Below are positions 21,559-33,400 of a DNA stretch of 64,000 bases, piece after piece; positions within the stretch are counted from its first letter, which is position 1, and every line of letters begins with the position of its first letter. A program made the position numbers and the translations under genes. The DNA lies in NCBI GenBank assembly GCA_025094145.1, contig JALLLS010000057.1, forward strand, positions 172,537 through 236,536. The letters run 5' to 3'. The notes beneath the pieces are model-generated. The model saw nothing but the letters and a program-made list of their open reading frames with translations, was not told the origin of the DNA and did no database searches. Origin of the DNA: Spinellus fusiger (Eukaryota; Mucoromycota; Mucoromycetes; Mucorales; Phycomycetaceae).

Positions 21559-24500
21559 AGGGTCTAGTCTCAGTGGTGTCGACTCGGCGACGCTTAGACT
21601 CCAACCTGGTAGTTTGGTTGGTAGTTGAACTACTGGTTTCTTGCTCTTTAGTCATCTTGGTGTACCACAAATTCTGTCTTGGTCTTGCACAATATAATAA
21701 CATATCATTGGTATGTACTGGTGCTGGTACCCAAAGTTATCCATATGAAACAATGTATATGTTTCTTCCCAATATTTCCACAATATGGTAGGGTCCAACC
21801 CATTGAGGTCCAATGTCAGTACTCATTGCAGCAATAGCATGGTTCTTGACTAAAACTCAATCCCAAATATAAAATATCTTTTGTTTACTGCCTTTGGTCT
21901 GGTTATAGATCTGCTTCATTTCTTGCTTTTTCTTCTGTTGACAAGCCTGTGCAAGGGGAAGGATGTCTTGATTCTGTTGTATTATTTCTTCAGGTTGAGA
22001 GAATAATTATTCTTCAATGTTCTCTTCAGCCACCAGCTCATTTTGATCTCCCATAATCTGATCTTTGTTTCTCACTTGTCTTCCATGTAATAGGTAAAAA
22101 GGACTAAATCCATGTACACCACTAGGACTTGTTTGTATTACATATAATGCTGCTGGTAACCAATGTTCCCATGTACTGACATACTGTTGACAAAGTCGTC
22201 TCAATATGTTCTTTAATGTCTGTATGGCTCGTTCCACTTTTCCTTGTCTTTGTGATTGATGTGCTGGTTCAACTCGGAGAACAACTCCGTATTGACTTAG
22301 GAAATTATCAGTTAGTCTAGCAAAAAGTGTTTTTCACCATCTGAATAAATGATCTGTGGGACCCCAAATCTGCAAATCCATTTGTAAACTCCTATGGCGG
22401 TGACTTTGGCCTGATACGAAGTGCTAGGATATGCTTCTATCCATCCTGTAAACATGTCAATGATCACCAATATACATGTATATCCGCCTTCCAGTAGAGG
22501 TACCGAGAAAAAATCCATCATTAGTTCGCTCAAGGGTCCATTCTTTGGAGTTGGAAATGCTTCCAATGGTGCTGGCGGATCCCTTCTTCGATATTGTTGA
22601 CACACTGGGCATGAACTCACGTATCGTCTTACATCTTCAAAGTAATTCGGCCAATAATAGTGCAGACTAACTGCTTTAAGAGTTCTCATTGTTGCTTGAT
22701 GTCCTGCCAGGCTATGATCATGGTTTCTCTGGAGCACTGGTAACACCTAGTCTTCTCTCAGCACTTGTCTCTCGTGTTGTGTACCTTTGGCCCTGGTATA
22801 TAGGTCTTTTCCTTTCACCTGATATCGTTGAGCTATCATTCGCACTACTGATTTCTCTTTCTCAATGGTTCCTTCTGGAAAAGTCAAAGTTGTTAAGTAT
22901 TGACATAAGGCTACATATCGTCGTGAGTCTAAACCATGGTAGGGGTTATCGTCCGGGCTTTGTTCCTCTATACCATAAATTGGCAAATAGTCATCTTTAA
23001 TTTCCTCTACCAGGCCGATTGTTGTCCTAGAGTTTATCCACATCCTCTCAGGCACTCGGGACAAGGCATCCGCATTGGCATTCATAGTTCCTGGTCTGTA
23101 ATATATATCAAAATCATACTCCATGATTGCCATCAACCACTTTGCTACCCTGGCTGAAGAATTTTCTTTCAATTTCATCATATACTTTAAGGCTTGATGG
23201 TCTGAATACACCTTAGAATGTTTGCCTAACAAATAGTGTCGGAAGTACTTGATGAGATACACTATACTAGGAACTCTAGCTCATACACTGCATAATTCTT
23301 TTCTGCACCCACTAACGATCGACTCCCATAATATACCGGATGCAACAATGTCTCGTCGTTTTGGTCTGCTTGAGTCAGAATTCCGGATATTGCCACTCTC
23401 GATGCATCGGTATACAGAATGAAGACCTGAGCAAAAGCTGGATGAATAAGCACCGGTTCGGTCGTCATTAGTTCCTTGCAGCGATCAAAACATAATTGTG
23501 TACTCGTATCCCATGTAAATCTCATATTCTTTTTCAATAAAGCATTAAGCGGTTGGGTTTCGGCAGAAAAATGTGGAATAAATATGCGATAATACTGTAT
23601 CAAGCCATAAAATGTTCGTACTTCACTGACATTGCGCGGTATTGGCTAATCCTTGATTCGACTTGTCTTTGCAGGGTCCATTCGGAAACCTTCTCTTCCA
23701 CACATGTATCCAAGCAACTTCAACTCTTGATATCCGAATTTATATTTGGACTTTGCTATGGATAAGTTGATTTTTGCTGCGATGCCCAACACTGCATCCA
23801 GGTGCTGCATATGTGCATCGACACTGTCTGAATAGACCAGTCCATCATCGATGTAGATCAATAAACTTTGATATAAAACTTCGCTGAAAGACTTTTCCAT
23901 GGCCCTCTACCAAGCTTCTGGTGCTCCTTGTAATCCCATGGGCATTACTTTCCATTGATAGAGTCCAAATGATTTAATAAAGGCTATATACTCCCAGTGT
24001 TCTGGTGCCATTTCCATTTGCCAATATCCTTTTATTTCGTCGATAATGGTAAAATATTTAGCTTTTCCAAGCATTGTAAACAAAAAATTAATATTTGGCA
24101 ATGGATATGTGTCTTTCAAGGTTTAGGCATTCACGGGCTTGTAATCCAAGCACAACCAATAAGGGTCTTTTGGGGTCTGTTGTGGTGCCACGGTTGTATA
24201 ACGGACAATTTCACCTTCTTTGGTTTTTACCAGCCTTTGTGGTGGATCTGCGGTAAACTGTCGTTGTACATATGCTTTCATATTATCCTCCTCTAATTCC
24301 CATTCTTCTTCAACGCTTTCCTGATCTGCCTCATTCTTTGGTTCTGGAAACATTTCATAGATCTTTCCTGGTATTCGTCGTGGTATAGGTGTTATTTTGA
24401 CACTTGGTGCCTTCCCTATTACCCTCATTCTCTTTTGTTTCTTTCGTTTTTTCATATCTGCTGGGATAAGGACTGTCCCGGCCGCCCATTCACTGTTACT

Positions 24501-24600
24501 CACTTCTATCTTGTCCAACTTCATCAATTGTTTGATAGCCGACTGCAACCAATTTTTGGCATCATGAGGAACTCTATATGCTGGACAACTCTTAGGTTTG
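21480..24600 (-). pseudogene. gypsy pol: reverse transcriptase, RNase H, integrase
   Basis: Read in the minus direction. LCLDYKPVNA, TIIDEIKGYWQMEMAPEHW, LYQWKVMPMGLQGAPEAW and LLIYIDDGLVYSDS are the RT core with the YIDD catalytic pair. FILYTDASRVAISGIL and VYSDHQALKYMM are RNase H. HDHSLAGHQATMRTLKAVSL with SSCPVCQQY is the integrase zinc finger, and ILVIIDMFTGWIEAYPS and IYSDGEKHF are the integrase core. In-frame stops occur at 24123-24125, 23907-23909, 23646-23648 and 22747-22749, with frameshifts near 23262 and 22312. The C-terminal tail runs to about 21480. Several stops replace Gln or Trp codons. Confidence 0.9.
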
Positions 24601-24628
24601 GCATATGGCTTTAAACGAATGGTATATG

Positions 24629-25124
24629 TGTATGCTTGGGCAACGGGGTTCGTTCTTTAGACACGCAGGACTTCGGGGAAAGGCTAGCTGCTCTTGTATC
24701 GATGGGAGTTGAACTAGCTCTTGGGTAGTGTGTCGGGGGAGCTCGGCTCTAAAGGTTATGGGAGCTATGAGTGTTGTAATCTGGTGTGGACACTCTGGAA
24801 CTGGGTCTGCGGGGGCACGAGAGAACAGATAACGGTAATCCTCCTACCGACGGACCAACGAAAGGGACAAACAAGGGAAAAACAGGAACAGAGCAAGAAC
24901 CAACAACTTGACCTTGGGTATAATCCACCCTACTTAAGGAATCCAAGTGTTTGCTTTGACTTCTTTTTATTATTATTATTATTATTAAAATGTGCAATTG
25001 GCTATTATATATACTACTTTTATGAAACATTCCATTATTTTAACTACTTTTAGCAACTTCATCCTCTCCCACTTTTTCCACAGCCATCCATGCAAATAGG
25101 TGGAGAGACGTCACCTATTCTACA
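24629..25124. repeat. solo LTR, family 1 (496 bp), TSD TATG, inside gypsy pol
   Basis: Starts TGTATGCTTGGGCAACGGGG and ends CACCTATTCTACA, flanked by TATG at 24625-24628 and 25125-25128. Same family as 6074-6532. It splits the gypsy frame between NKL-like and TIRLKPYAKPKSCPAYRVP sequences. Confidence 0.88.
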
Positions 25125-25129
25125 TATGG

Positions 25130-27067
25130 TTCACATTGCAGTTTATTAACCTCACTTAATTTGGTAGCAAACACTTGTGGATACTTTCTTATCACTGCTA
25201 TAATTTTTCTTTTATCTTCTTCTGATAATTCTGTATTTACATCAAATCCTTCTAGGTCTGTGGTAGTGTCTTGCGGCTCCTGATGTGTAGTTATCTGGTT
25301 GATTCACACGGCTGGTCGTGGTATGTCCTCTGGACAGTATATCGGGCCTGCTAGTACAAAAGGCATCTCATGCATGTCAGGATATACCGCCGTGTTCAAT
25401 AATTGTTCTTGTATGTCCTTGACATTTTGGGTGGCTAATGGTCCTTGCCTATACTCTTCTATTGTCCCCATGGCTGGTATGAGGTTTCCTAGTGCAGTTC
25501 CCGCCATCACATTCAACGGTTGGTTTGTAAAGTTCCCAAAGATTGTGTAGGGATGTACTGATGGATGTGTCAACGTCGGACAAACTATAAGGCCATTATG
25601 TACTCCCGTAAATTCTGGTACTAACACGGCAACCTGATTGCCCGGGTGTAGTCTTGGTTGGGTGTACTCAATTTGTACATGTAACATTTCATAGGGCTTC
25701 AATGTTACGGCCTGGACCAAACGGACAACTGAGGAATTCTTGTCGATGGGACTCACAGAGACTTACATAACCCTTACGTCCTGTTGTTATGAATGGCCCT
25801 GATCCTCATCAAAAAGACCTGTTCCTTCATGGGTATTGATGATTGCCTGTTTGTTTTCATCGGACTGTCCTGGGATCGAATCCACATCAAAGATCAATTC
25901 TTCATTGTGTATGTCCAGAATGATCTTGACGCCTTTTAAGAAATCTCGTCCCAAAAGAAATGGAGTTTCTGGATGGTCACTGACTAAGAAGTTGTGCTTT
26001 ACAGATAATTGTCCTGTGATTGTTAGTGATTCCTCTGATACATCCCATTGATTTTTCTACAATGCTTCCACCGAAGTTTAGCTTGATTTCAGTTGGTTCA
26101 ATACAATTCTCCCAATCAATGTGTTTTACTAGTGTTAATGGGATCAGGCTAACAGCTGCACCGCTGTCGATCATTGCCTCTACGATCTCATCCTTCAACA
26201 ACAGCTGAATTACTTGCATTGCTCCAACAGATGACTCTTCCTTTGATAAATCAATGCAGATGCCTGACTGAATGGTCGCTACTTGATTGACTTTGGCTTT
26301 GTATCCTACAGTGAATCCAAGTCCTTCCTTTAAGATTTGCTTCAAATCAGGGGAGTGGTACAACAGTTGATGTAGTGGTATGTGTATAAAGGTGGTTTTT
26401 ACAGCTTCCAGGATGTCAAATGTTTCCACTTGTCCTTGCTCATTGATCATCATCGGGTTCTTTTTCTTTGCATTGGCTACCTTAGAAGGTAATAGTAGCC
26501 CTTGTCTGGCAGCTTCTTTATCTGCTGCTTTATATGGCTGTTTCTTTTTCCGTGCTTCCTCAAGCTGGGCAATTCTTCTCCTCTCAATTTCTGCTTGTCA
26601 CCTCTCTCTTTCTTCTGCTGACACCATTAAATTATCGCCATCTCTTACTATTGGATTCATGACTCTGATTGTATTTACAGGCTTTTGTTCAGTATTGACG
26701 CTCACATTTGCTGGTGGCGTCGAGGATGAAAATCCTGGGGTTTTTCATTTCTTTCCTCCCCTCTAGGTAGTCAGCATCCATTCTTTGTGTAGTTAGGGTC
26801 TTGACATACCCCACATGGCTTTGTGAAATTGCGGATGGGATAACCAGTGTCTCCGCAGTTGTAACACTTTCGGGAAGGTACTCCTGGTGTGAAATGTAGT
26901 CCTTGTTCACCTGGTGCCATGGTAGCGTTTGTTTCTTGTCTTCTACCTTCCATTTCTTTGAAACCTTTCGATATTGCCTCTGTGATTCTCTGTTCCATTG
27001 TCTTGAAAGTGGTTTCTTGGCCTAGATGATTGGTATTGGTTTGATATTGTGCACCAATATTATACAT
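25130..27067 (-). pseudogene. gypsy gag C-terminus and aspartic protease region
   Basis: Read in the minus direction: a gag tail with a knuckle-like cysteine run (RKCYNCGDTGYPIRNF, with further Cys at CGVCQDPNY), then a charged linker (RRRIAQLEEARKKKQ). The protease core EAMIDSGAAVSLIPLTLV at about 26145-26200 has the D-S-G active site. A pre-RT region follows (EDKRKIIAVIRKYPQVF). Frames shift near 26690-26770 and stops interrupt the pre-RT part. The N-terminal half of gag is not found. Confidence 0.85.
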
Positions 27068-27069
27068 TG

Positions 27070-27673
27070 AGGATATTTGTTCCTACTGTTCAGAGGCTCC
27101 ATCATAGAAATTGTTTTGCATAATGCCAGGGTCCCATTCTTCTTGTAAGGGACCACTGGGAACAGGTAGGAAGAGGGTAATAGGTGTTGTGCGAATAAGA
27201 CGAGATATGGTAGATAATATAGGCTGATAGCAGATATCAGAATGCAGATTTATTTATGACAATCAGATGAGTATTTATACTGATGTCTCTAAGCTACTAT
27301 CTAATTGCTGAATATGAAATGCTATACGGAGAATAAAGGAGTGTATGATCAGCGACATAGAATAAAGGAGTTGTGATGTTGGGCACAAAAGACACGTTTG
27401 GGGACACGTAGGGCCTTGGGAGGCTGGCTACTGACACGGTCAAGGAGATGAATGGATGGGGTGTGGGGGATGTGTTTGCAGGTGCAAGAATGTAGTGTAA
27501 TGAGGTGGTATGGTATCTTCCACAAATAATGTATGGGACAGAGAACAAACAGGTTAAAAGGGAAGAGTGTGGCACTGGGTGCAAACACAACTCAGAGCCA
27601 ACAAAAAGGAGACACACACAAATAAAACAGGTTGGGATCAAGAAGCAACTCACTATCCCAGTCAAAGAAAGCC
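27070..27673. other. non-coding segment between gag remnant and 5' LTR
   Basis: No gag coding is visible here, although the N-terminal half of gag would be expected. A minus-strand frame (27297-27665) is low in motif content. The segment 27338-27365 (gagtgtatgatcagcgacat) resembles 27866-27890 just outside the LTR (gagtgcatgctcagtgacat). This hints at an older repeat into which, or next to which, the LTR was placed. Confidence 0.4.
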
Positions 27674-27865
27674 TATAGTACTTATCAATACTTCAGAAAG
27701 TAGCTCAGATCAAGGTCTGTTTTATTGAAGTAATAGAAAACTGTACCTTTTATACTAGTTGCTATTTTATTCCCTATGACGTGGGGTCTTTGCTACTTAT
27801 CATTGCAAACGTACTTTCCACCAAACCTCCAAGAAGATTAGGTGATCACACTACACTATCTCACA
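27674..27865 (-). repeat. 5' LTR of the gypsy element
   Basis: 192 bp, the partner of 21367-21558, with the same start (TAGTACTTATCAATACTTC) and the closing ...CACTATCTCACA on the plus strand. A primer-binding site starting TGG is possible about 15 bases inside (TGGGATAGTGAG on the minus strand) but is not certain. Confidence 0.8.
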
Positions 27866-27953
27866 GAGTGCATGCTCAGTGACATAGAATTGATGCAAAT
27901 AAATGAGTGGTATTGATAGCAGGGAAAATAGAGAAAATAAAGGAGTGTTCATA

Positions 27954-28331
27954 TTAGGTCATCACAACAACAGGGCCATGCATGGCACGGTTTGATGGAA
28001 TCCGGCCAACTCTTCTGCCACCACCAATGAGTGCGCGATCATCTATATCAGTAATATTAGTGTCAATAATATCAATAATATCATTATCATTACCCATCAC
28101 TGCAGCCGTCACCGACATACACCAATGTATTCTTCGAATTATTAAGTCAAATTCTGAGAGCCACGTGTGGCGACGACCATGAACAGGGGACAGAGAACGA
28201 GAAGGAAAAGGACGAGGAGAAGGAGAGCAAACACGGGATCTAACCCGACGTTCTTCTGGAGAACGAGAACGGGCACGGCTGGGTGAGCGAGAGAGATTGC
28301 TGGTGAGTGCTGGTGTAGTAGGTGAAGTCAT
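27954..28331 (-). CDS. Arg/Ser-rich hypothetical protein (125 aa)
   Basis: I do not recognise the whole protein. The first 55 residues are an RS-type region (LSRSPSRARSRSPEERRVRS, later SPSPRPFPSRSLSPVHGRR) like those of splicing-related SR proteins. An acidic Asp/Ile stretch (NDNDIIDIIDTNITDIDD) and a basic tail (GGGRRVGRIPSNR) follow. There is no RRM. It lies 89 bp from the gypsy 5' LTR, so the gene may be truncated by that insertion, or this may be a first exon whose partners were displaced. RS composition makes a chance frame less likely. Confidence 0.4.
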   Translation of the reverse strand: MTSPTTPALTSNLSRSPSRARSRSPEERRVRSRVCSPSPRPFPSRSLSPVHGRRHTWLSEFDLIIRRIHWCMSVTAAVMGNDNDIIDIIDTNITDIDDRALIGGGRRVGRIPSNRAMHGPVVVMT

Positions 28332-29670
28332 TATAAAGAAAAGAAAAAAACCAGTTTGCTGATTGACTTAGAGTATAAATATGAATCTAATCAATAGAGT
28401 CGCTTCATCAACTTCATATGCCCTGAGATGAGTAGACTTTACTGTGTGAGTTTGAAACAATGTTATGCAGTCACCCTATTTTAATTCACCGTGAATTTTG
28501 CTGCTATGAGAGCACCCATTCAAACCATATGCATTAAGCGTGGGTATAAGTTCTGTGGCTCTGGTAAATTTTACAGTCACCATTGTCCATGGTGTTGAAA
28601 CTTTCACTACAGAAGAGTTAATTGCCATTTACATGAGCAAGAATTAGCTTATTAATTTTTACAAAAGCATTTAGTGTTTCTTTTGTGTTTTCACTGGCCA
28701 AGTTGACATGCAAAAAGAAAGGGGTCTATTATTATTATTTTGGATTCAAGTTTAGATGTCCGTATCTGGAAACCCAATTAACGCCATGCCACACTGATGT
28801 CTTATGTCCTGTAGACTCTATTAATTCTTCAACTTGGGTACATGTATCTGTTCCTTGACATTCTAAGTACATACACTGTTGTATATCTCTTTTTTTTCAT
28901 TTCAATAGCCAAATTTAAACAATACCTTCTTCTTTGTGTGACAGTCATTTATGGTACTATTCCATTCAAGTGTTTCAGCTACACTCATATGTATTTTCTT
29001 GGAATTGGAATTGGAATTGGAAACACAGCGGTGAATATACTTCAATAGCCTAACTATTGTCTTCATAAAAGACAAAGTACACTGCATGGAAACATAGCTT
29101 TTATGTATGTTGGATTTGAGTGTATATTTTGAGACCAAGGGAACAAAAGACTACTAGAACAGCATAGAATGAGTTGGATCAAATGAAACATATAGACAGA
29201 AGACAAATAACAGTAACAAGAAACACCAAGCGGAAATTATGTTTGACTTTCGAACTCACACACTGCAGAATTTAGACATGAATTATCTCAACAGCAGATC
29301 TAGAGTATAGAGAAAACAGTAGTACTGTTTATTCTATACAGTTGCTCTATCTTTTATACCTTTGATCTCTAGTGCCATAAGTCTACCTAACAGAATAGAT
29401 AGTACAGGTGGTAAAGGAGATGTAAATTCAAAGAATAATAAAGACAGATTCATCTGAAATTGATTTTTTTGTTTGTTTGTTAGTACAACTAAAGACCGCT
29501 GCATATGAGTCAATAGTAAGAAAACAGAGATGGATGCTTATAGTACATGCAATTGTATCTATATAATAAAGCGACCAAACAAATGTAATCGACGGTTTCG
29601 AATTTCGGGCTATTTTTATACCAAAAATAATAAACACTATTTTTCATTTTTTTCATAACACTTATTTTAT
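28332..29670. other. no gene recognised
   Basis: Frames on both strands are short and hydrophobic. A GGAATT tandem (4 units) lies near 28999-29022. A possible promoter for the RS-protein frame lies just above 28331. Confidence 0.4.
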
Positions 29671-29674
29671 TATA

Positions 29675-30760
29675 ATGTCTCACTCATCCAACACCGTAAA
29701 CATCTTCACTAACACCCCCGAGATGTATGGGAAATAGACAAGTCTCGAGACTTGTTCAGTCATTCTCCATGAGGTGCTGAACATGAACACCACCCAAGCC
29801 GAAGCATATTGTATGTTCAATGTTCCTCGAAACACTTTAGGGGACATTGAGACACTTCAACAAGACAGGAATGATGGTGCCTTCTCCCAAGAGTGACCGA
29901 CAAAGAGAGTTGTATGACAGAGCCCTCAGATAGTTGAGAAGAACAGTAGTCAGTGATTTCCATCAGACTAAGGAAGCCATCATGGAAGACATGGTCATCA
30001 AGGCATCAAGACCAACCTTGAAGAGGTACCTTGATGAAATGAGTTTTCACCCTTTCAGTCCAGTGGTGAAGCCTCTTCGAACCAAGAAATATATGGAATT
30101 AAGGCCCCAGTGGGCCCATGAGCACGTTGGTTGGACACTTGAGTAGTGGCAAGAGATTGTCTGGTCCGATGAGTCTAGGGTCGAGCTGATGAGCTATGGC
30201 AGAGGCGTAAAAATCATCAGACAGACTGGTACGGCCTTTGAGCACAAGAACATCCTGGAGACAATGAATATTGGAGTGTTTGGAGTGATATTATGTATTG
30301 TTTTAGTGGGGAGGGTGTTGGGAGATGGATCGTAGAGGAGGGCAGGATAAACTCCGACAAGTACATTGATGTCTTGGGAGAGGTCTACTGCCATGAGCTC
30401 AAGTGATTATCTCTCCTAAAGCCTGATATTATTTTCTGACTACAGGAGGACAATGATAGACCCCATACGAGCAAGGAGACTTGTGAATGGAAGACAGCAA
30501 AGAAGATGAAATCTCCTCCTTACAGGTCCTCACAAAGTCCCAGTCTAAATCCAATTGAGCATATGTGGGCCCGCTTCAAAAAGACCATTAGGAAGAACAA
30601 AATGGTATTTTACACCAAGGAGAGATTTTGGGCGGCCCTGATGCTGGAATGGGTCAATATATCAAAAGTAACAGACAATCTCATTGTCAATATGGGGCGG
30701 AGATGCCAGGCAGTAATAGATGCTAAAGGTAGCTATAATGGTTACTAAAAAAACCTTACA
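29675..30760 (+). pseudogene. degenerate Tc1/mariner transposase (copy E)
   Basis: Recognisable pieces in order: RPTLKRYLDEMSFHP, then VARDCLVR for the first Asp region in a shifted frame. EDNDRPHTSKET holds the second Asp. SSQSPSLNPIEHMWARFKK is the third block, with the usual PDLNPIE as PSLNPIE. MGRRCQAVIDAKGSYNGY is the C-terminus. The last 80 codons (30506-30748) are open; the rest is broken by many stops. Terminal repeats were not resolved. Confidence 0.8.
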
Positions 30761-30999
30761 ATAAAACTACTTTTTATTATTATAAAAACTATTATATGTA
30801 TCTATTGAAGGTTTTATGTTTTTATCTAATAGATTCATGAAGCTATAACACTATTAAGATAACGTATGAATCCAAAAAAGGAAATCTGCATTTGAAAATT
30901 TTCCAATTCTTTCTTTTTCTCACTTTATGACCCCATAATTTATACATTTTTAAACATGATTCATCTTCTTTTTCTTAGTACAGAATCATATTCCATTCA

Positions 31000-31810
31000 T
31001 CAATCTCAAATATCAAAGTAAAAATCCTCAACTAAAAACTCTAGAGTTTATATTAAGCTTGAAGAAAGATAATAGTAGGGTGTTTACTGGCTTAGAAAAG
31101 AAAATCATTCCATGGGTAGCATTTCAAAGATCATTGGCATTAGCAGGATTAATGTCCAGAATAGCATTAGTAAAATCAGGACTAATGGTAAACATGTACC
31201 CCTGAGGACTGGAGACACGTTGTATGGTCTGATGAGTCACGGTTTGAAGAAGGTTACCAGGGAGTGGCCAGAGTGATTCAAAAGATTAGAGAAAGATACA
31301 AGGCTGCTCATATCATACCTACAACCAAATGAAGGAAAGGCAGCATAATGATCTGGAGCTGTTTCTGAGCTGGTGGATTTGGGCCTTTTGGTCTTTATTG
31401 ATAGCACCGTAAATCAGGACGTATATGTTAATATTTTGTTAGAAAACTCTCTGCTATGGTTCATTGAATTGAACGAGAAAGAAGATGGGTACTTTATATT
31501 CCAAGACGGGGCTAGCTGCCATACAAGCGGCTATACAGCATAGTGGAAATAGACATATGCAATCAGACGTTTTGATTACTGGTCTGCCTAAAGTCCTGAT
31601 CTCAACCCTATTGAACATCTCTGAAGCGGTCTTGATAAGCATATCAATGACAAAAGGGCCGGTATCAAAAAACATCGATGAGATTAGGACAGCTTTAGAA
31701 GAAGCTTGGAGAGATATCCACGTTGATCTTGCCGAACGTTTAGTGGGCTCAATGAAGGATCGCTGCCAGGCAGTTATTAATGCAAAAGGTGGCCCAACAA
31801 AGTATTAAAT
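31000..31810 (+). pseudogene. degenerate Tc1/mariner transposase (copy F)
   Basis: Reads PEDWRHVVWSDESRFEEG (first Asp), GSIMIWSCF, GYFIFQDGASCHTSGYTA (second Asp), SPDLNPIEHL (third acidic residue) and, shifted, RCQAVINAKGGPTKY at the end near 31806. At least four stops or shifts occur. It differs enough from copies D and E to be a separate family or an old split. Confidence 0.82.
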
Positions 31811-32049
31811 AAAAACCTTTTTATATATATTAATATAAACAATATGTTTAAATAACTTTGTGTTGTATTTGAGGTCATTGGTATGTGTTTTGAGGTCGTA
31901 GCCTTTTCATACATAAAGTATGTTCTTTCTCAGGATTTCAAAAAAAAAAAAATCGTATACTTTCTAATGCTGTGTAACTGTATCTACATTGAGAAAGACA
32001 ATAAAGAACAAAAAATGCATGGAATTTATAAAGAAGATATACTATCTTG

Positions 32050-32780
32050 CATAACAGATACTTTTACCTAGACTATACAATTGATTAGTCACCTCTAAAC
32101 CCTAATCCTATTGAACATATATAGGCCTACATGCAGAAAAAAAGACCCTTTATAAAGATAATAAAAAAAATAAAAACATCTATACTAGATATTATCAGTG
32201 GAGAGCCACCCAAATTGATGTTGAAATGATGGAAAATATCAAGACACTTTACAAATGTCCTCTCATTGTCAGAGTGGGTTCGGAGTTGTTAGGCTGTAAT
32301 GAATGTCAAAAGTAGACCTATCTATTGTCGACTACCCTTTGTGATAAGTCCATCTCAACCACCACCACCACCACTACCACCTTTCTCTTTTATGGAGTGT
32401 TAATAATCTATCTTTAAAGGGTTCATAAAGTTAGTATTATAGCAAAGTCAAGTTTGTAGGTAGCAGAGGATATCGGAATATAAATCTTTCATTGCTGTTG
32501 ACAAGTCACATTAGAAATGCACCTTTATACCGGCCATCCCAAGGCCCGGATATTAACTCCTACCAAGCTCAGTCAATCTCAGTCAATCTCAGTCAAGCCC
32601 AAACATGTTCAATTGAAGGCAGCCTATGAACAAGGGACAGAACAATTTACACATTGAAACAGACACTGGAAGCCTATCTATATGCTAGAAGGGGAAAAGT
32701 GAATTACTTAAAGATCTTATACATTAACCAAAGATGGAGATGTCAAGCTGTAATCACTACAAAAACCAGTCTTACATAGT
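32050..32780 (+). pseudogene. two short Tc1/mariner C-terminal remnants (copies G and H)
   Basis: At 32085-32310 the frame reads LNPNPIEHI, then SEWVRSC and AVMNVKSRP, the usual NPIEH block and tail. At about 32731-32780, RWRCQAVITTKTSLT repeats the C-terminal RCQAVIxxK motif a second time, so parts of two copies lie in a row. Between them is an (ACC)n tract near 32358-32382 and a triplicated agtcaatctc near 32572-32595. Confidence 0.6.
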
Positions 32781-32982
32781 TACTAAATGCTTTGATAATA
32801 ATACTAGGAAAAATATTTTCTTTTGCACAAAAACTCTTTTCTTTAATAATTGAGAGCTTTAAGTCTATGTTCTCACATATCCATGAAGTTATATAGCAAT
32901 ACAAAAAGTAAGGTTATGCAAGTATGAGATGGTCCTTTGAGGTTTAAAAGCGTGCATTCTTTTATGTTCCTCGGGTGATTCC

Positions 32983-33400
32983 TTAACGGTACTATGAAGC
33001 ACAAACGCACAGATAAGTTCTCATGCGTATTTTCCTTTTTGTTTCTTTTTTGTAGTAGTCTCTAGTCTATTTACCTTGTGGAAACCAATGTCGTTGGCGT
33101 ACTCACGGAAGCACTGACGGCAGATGTTGAGGTTGTACTTGCGGATCAAACCAGCAGTGTGGGCACAGACACGGCTAAATGAACAACGTTTAATCACTGA
33201 CTTGCTTAGTAGAAATGAAAGTTCTTTTTTTTTTTGTGGCTTATCAACAGCAGTATTTTCCATACACCCATGTTTTCTTAACACACCGTCCAGGACAAGA
33301 AGTGTACTTATACTACTCATACTACGACTGATACTCACCACTGACGAGCACCCTTGCAGCTGCTACGGGGATGAGCATTCCAGACATTTGCGTGAGCCAT
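32983..33400 (-). CDS. RPS29: 40S ribosomal protein S29 (uS14), three exons
   Basis: Zinc-binding protein of the 40S subunit head. Exons 33339-33400, 33075-33174 and 32983-32991 total 171 nt, 56 aa, the usual length. It starts [20 protein letters not shown], continues [20 protein letters not shown] and ends [14 protein letters not shown]. The zinc site is two CxxC pairs (CRVC and CRQC). The last exon is only nine bases (Tyr, Arg, stop), so an ORF search alone gives a false C-terminus after FHK. A divergent promoter region is shared with OST1 600 bp away. Confidence 0.97.

Larger units (their letters stand above)
21367..27865 (-). mobile_element. Ty3/gypsy LTR retrotransposon, degenerate, carrying a nested solo LTR
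   Basis: A 6.5-kb element on the minus strand between two 192-bp direct repeats (27674-27865 and 21367-21558). Domain order from the 5' side (high coordinate) is CCHC-type zinc knuckle, aspartic protease, reverse transcriptase, RNase H, integrase. This is the Ty3/gypsy order, with integrase last. Several stops and shifts kill it. A solo LTR of another family (24629-25124) is inserted in pol. No matching target duplication is visible at the outer ends. Confidence 0.9.

Noticed and set aside
27297..27665. 122-aa minus-strand frame as gypsy gag
   Set aside because: It is Cys- and Phe-rich with no gag-like or capsid feature, and it does not join the zinc-knuckle frame.
33021..33341. 106-aa minus-strand frame as a longer S29 protein
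   Set aside because: Its ends read through introns; splicing gives the standard 56-aa S29.
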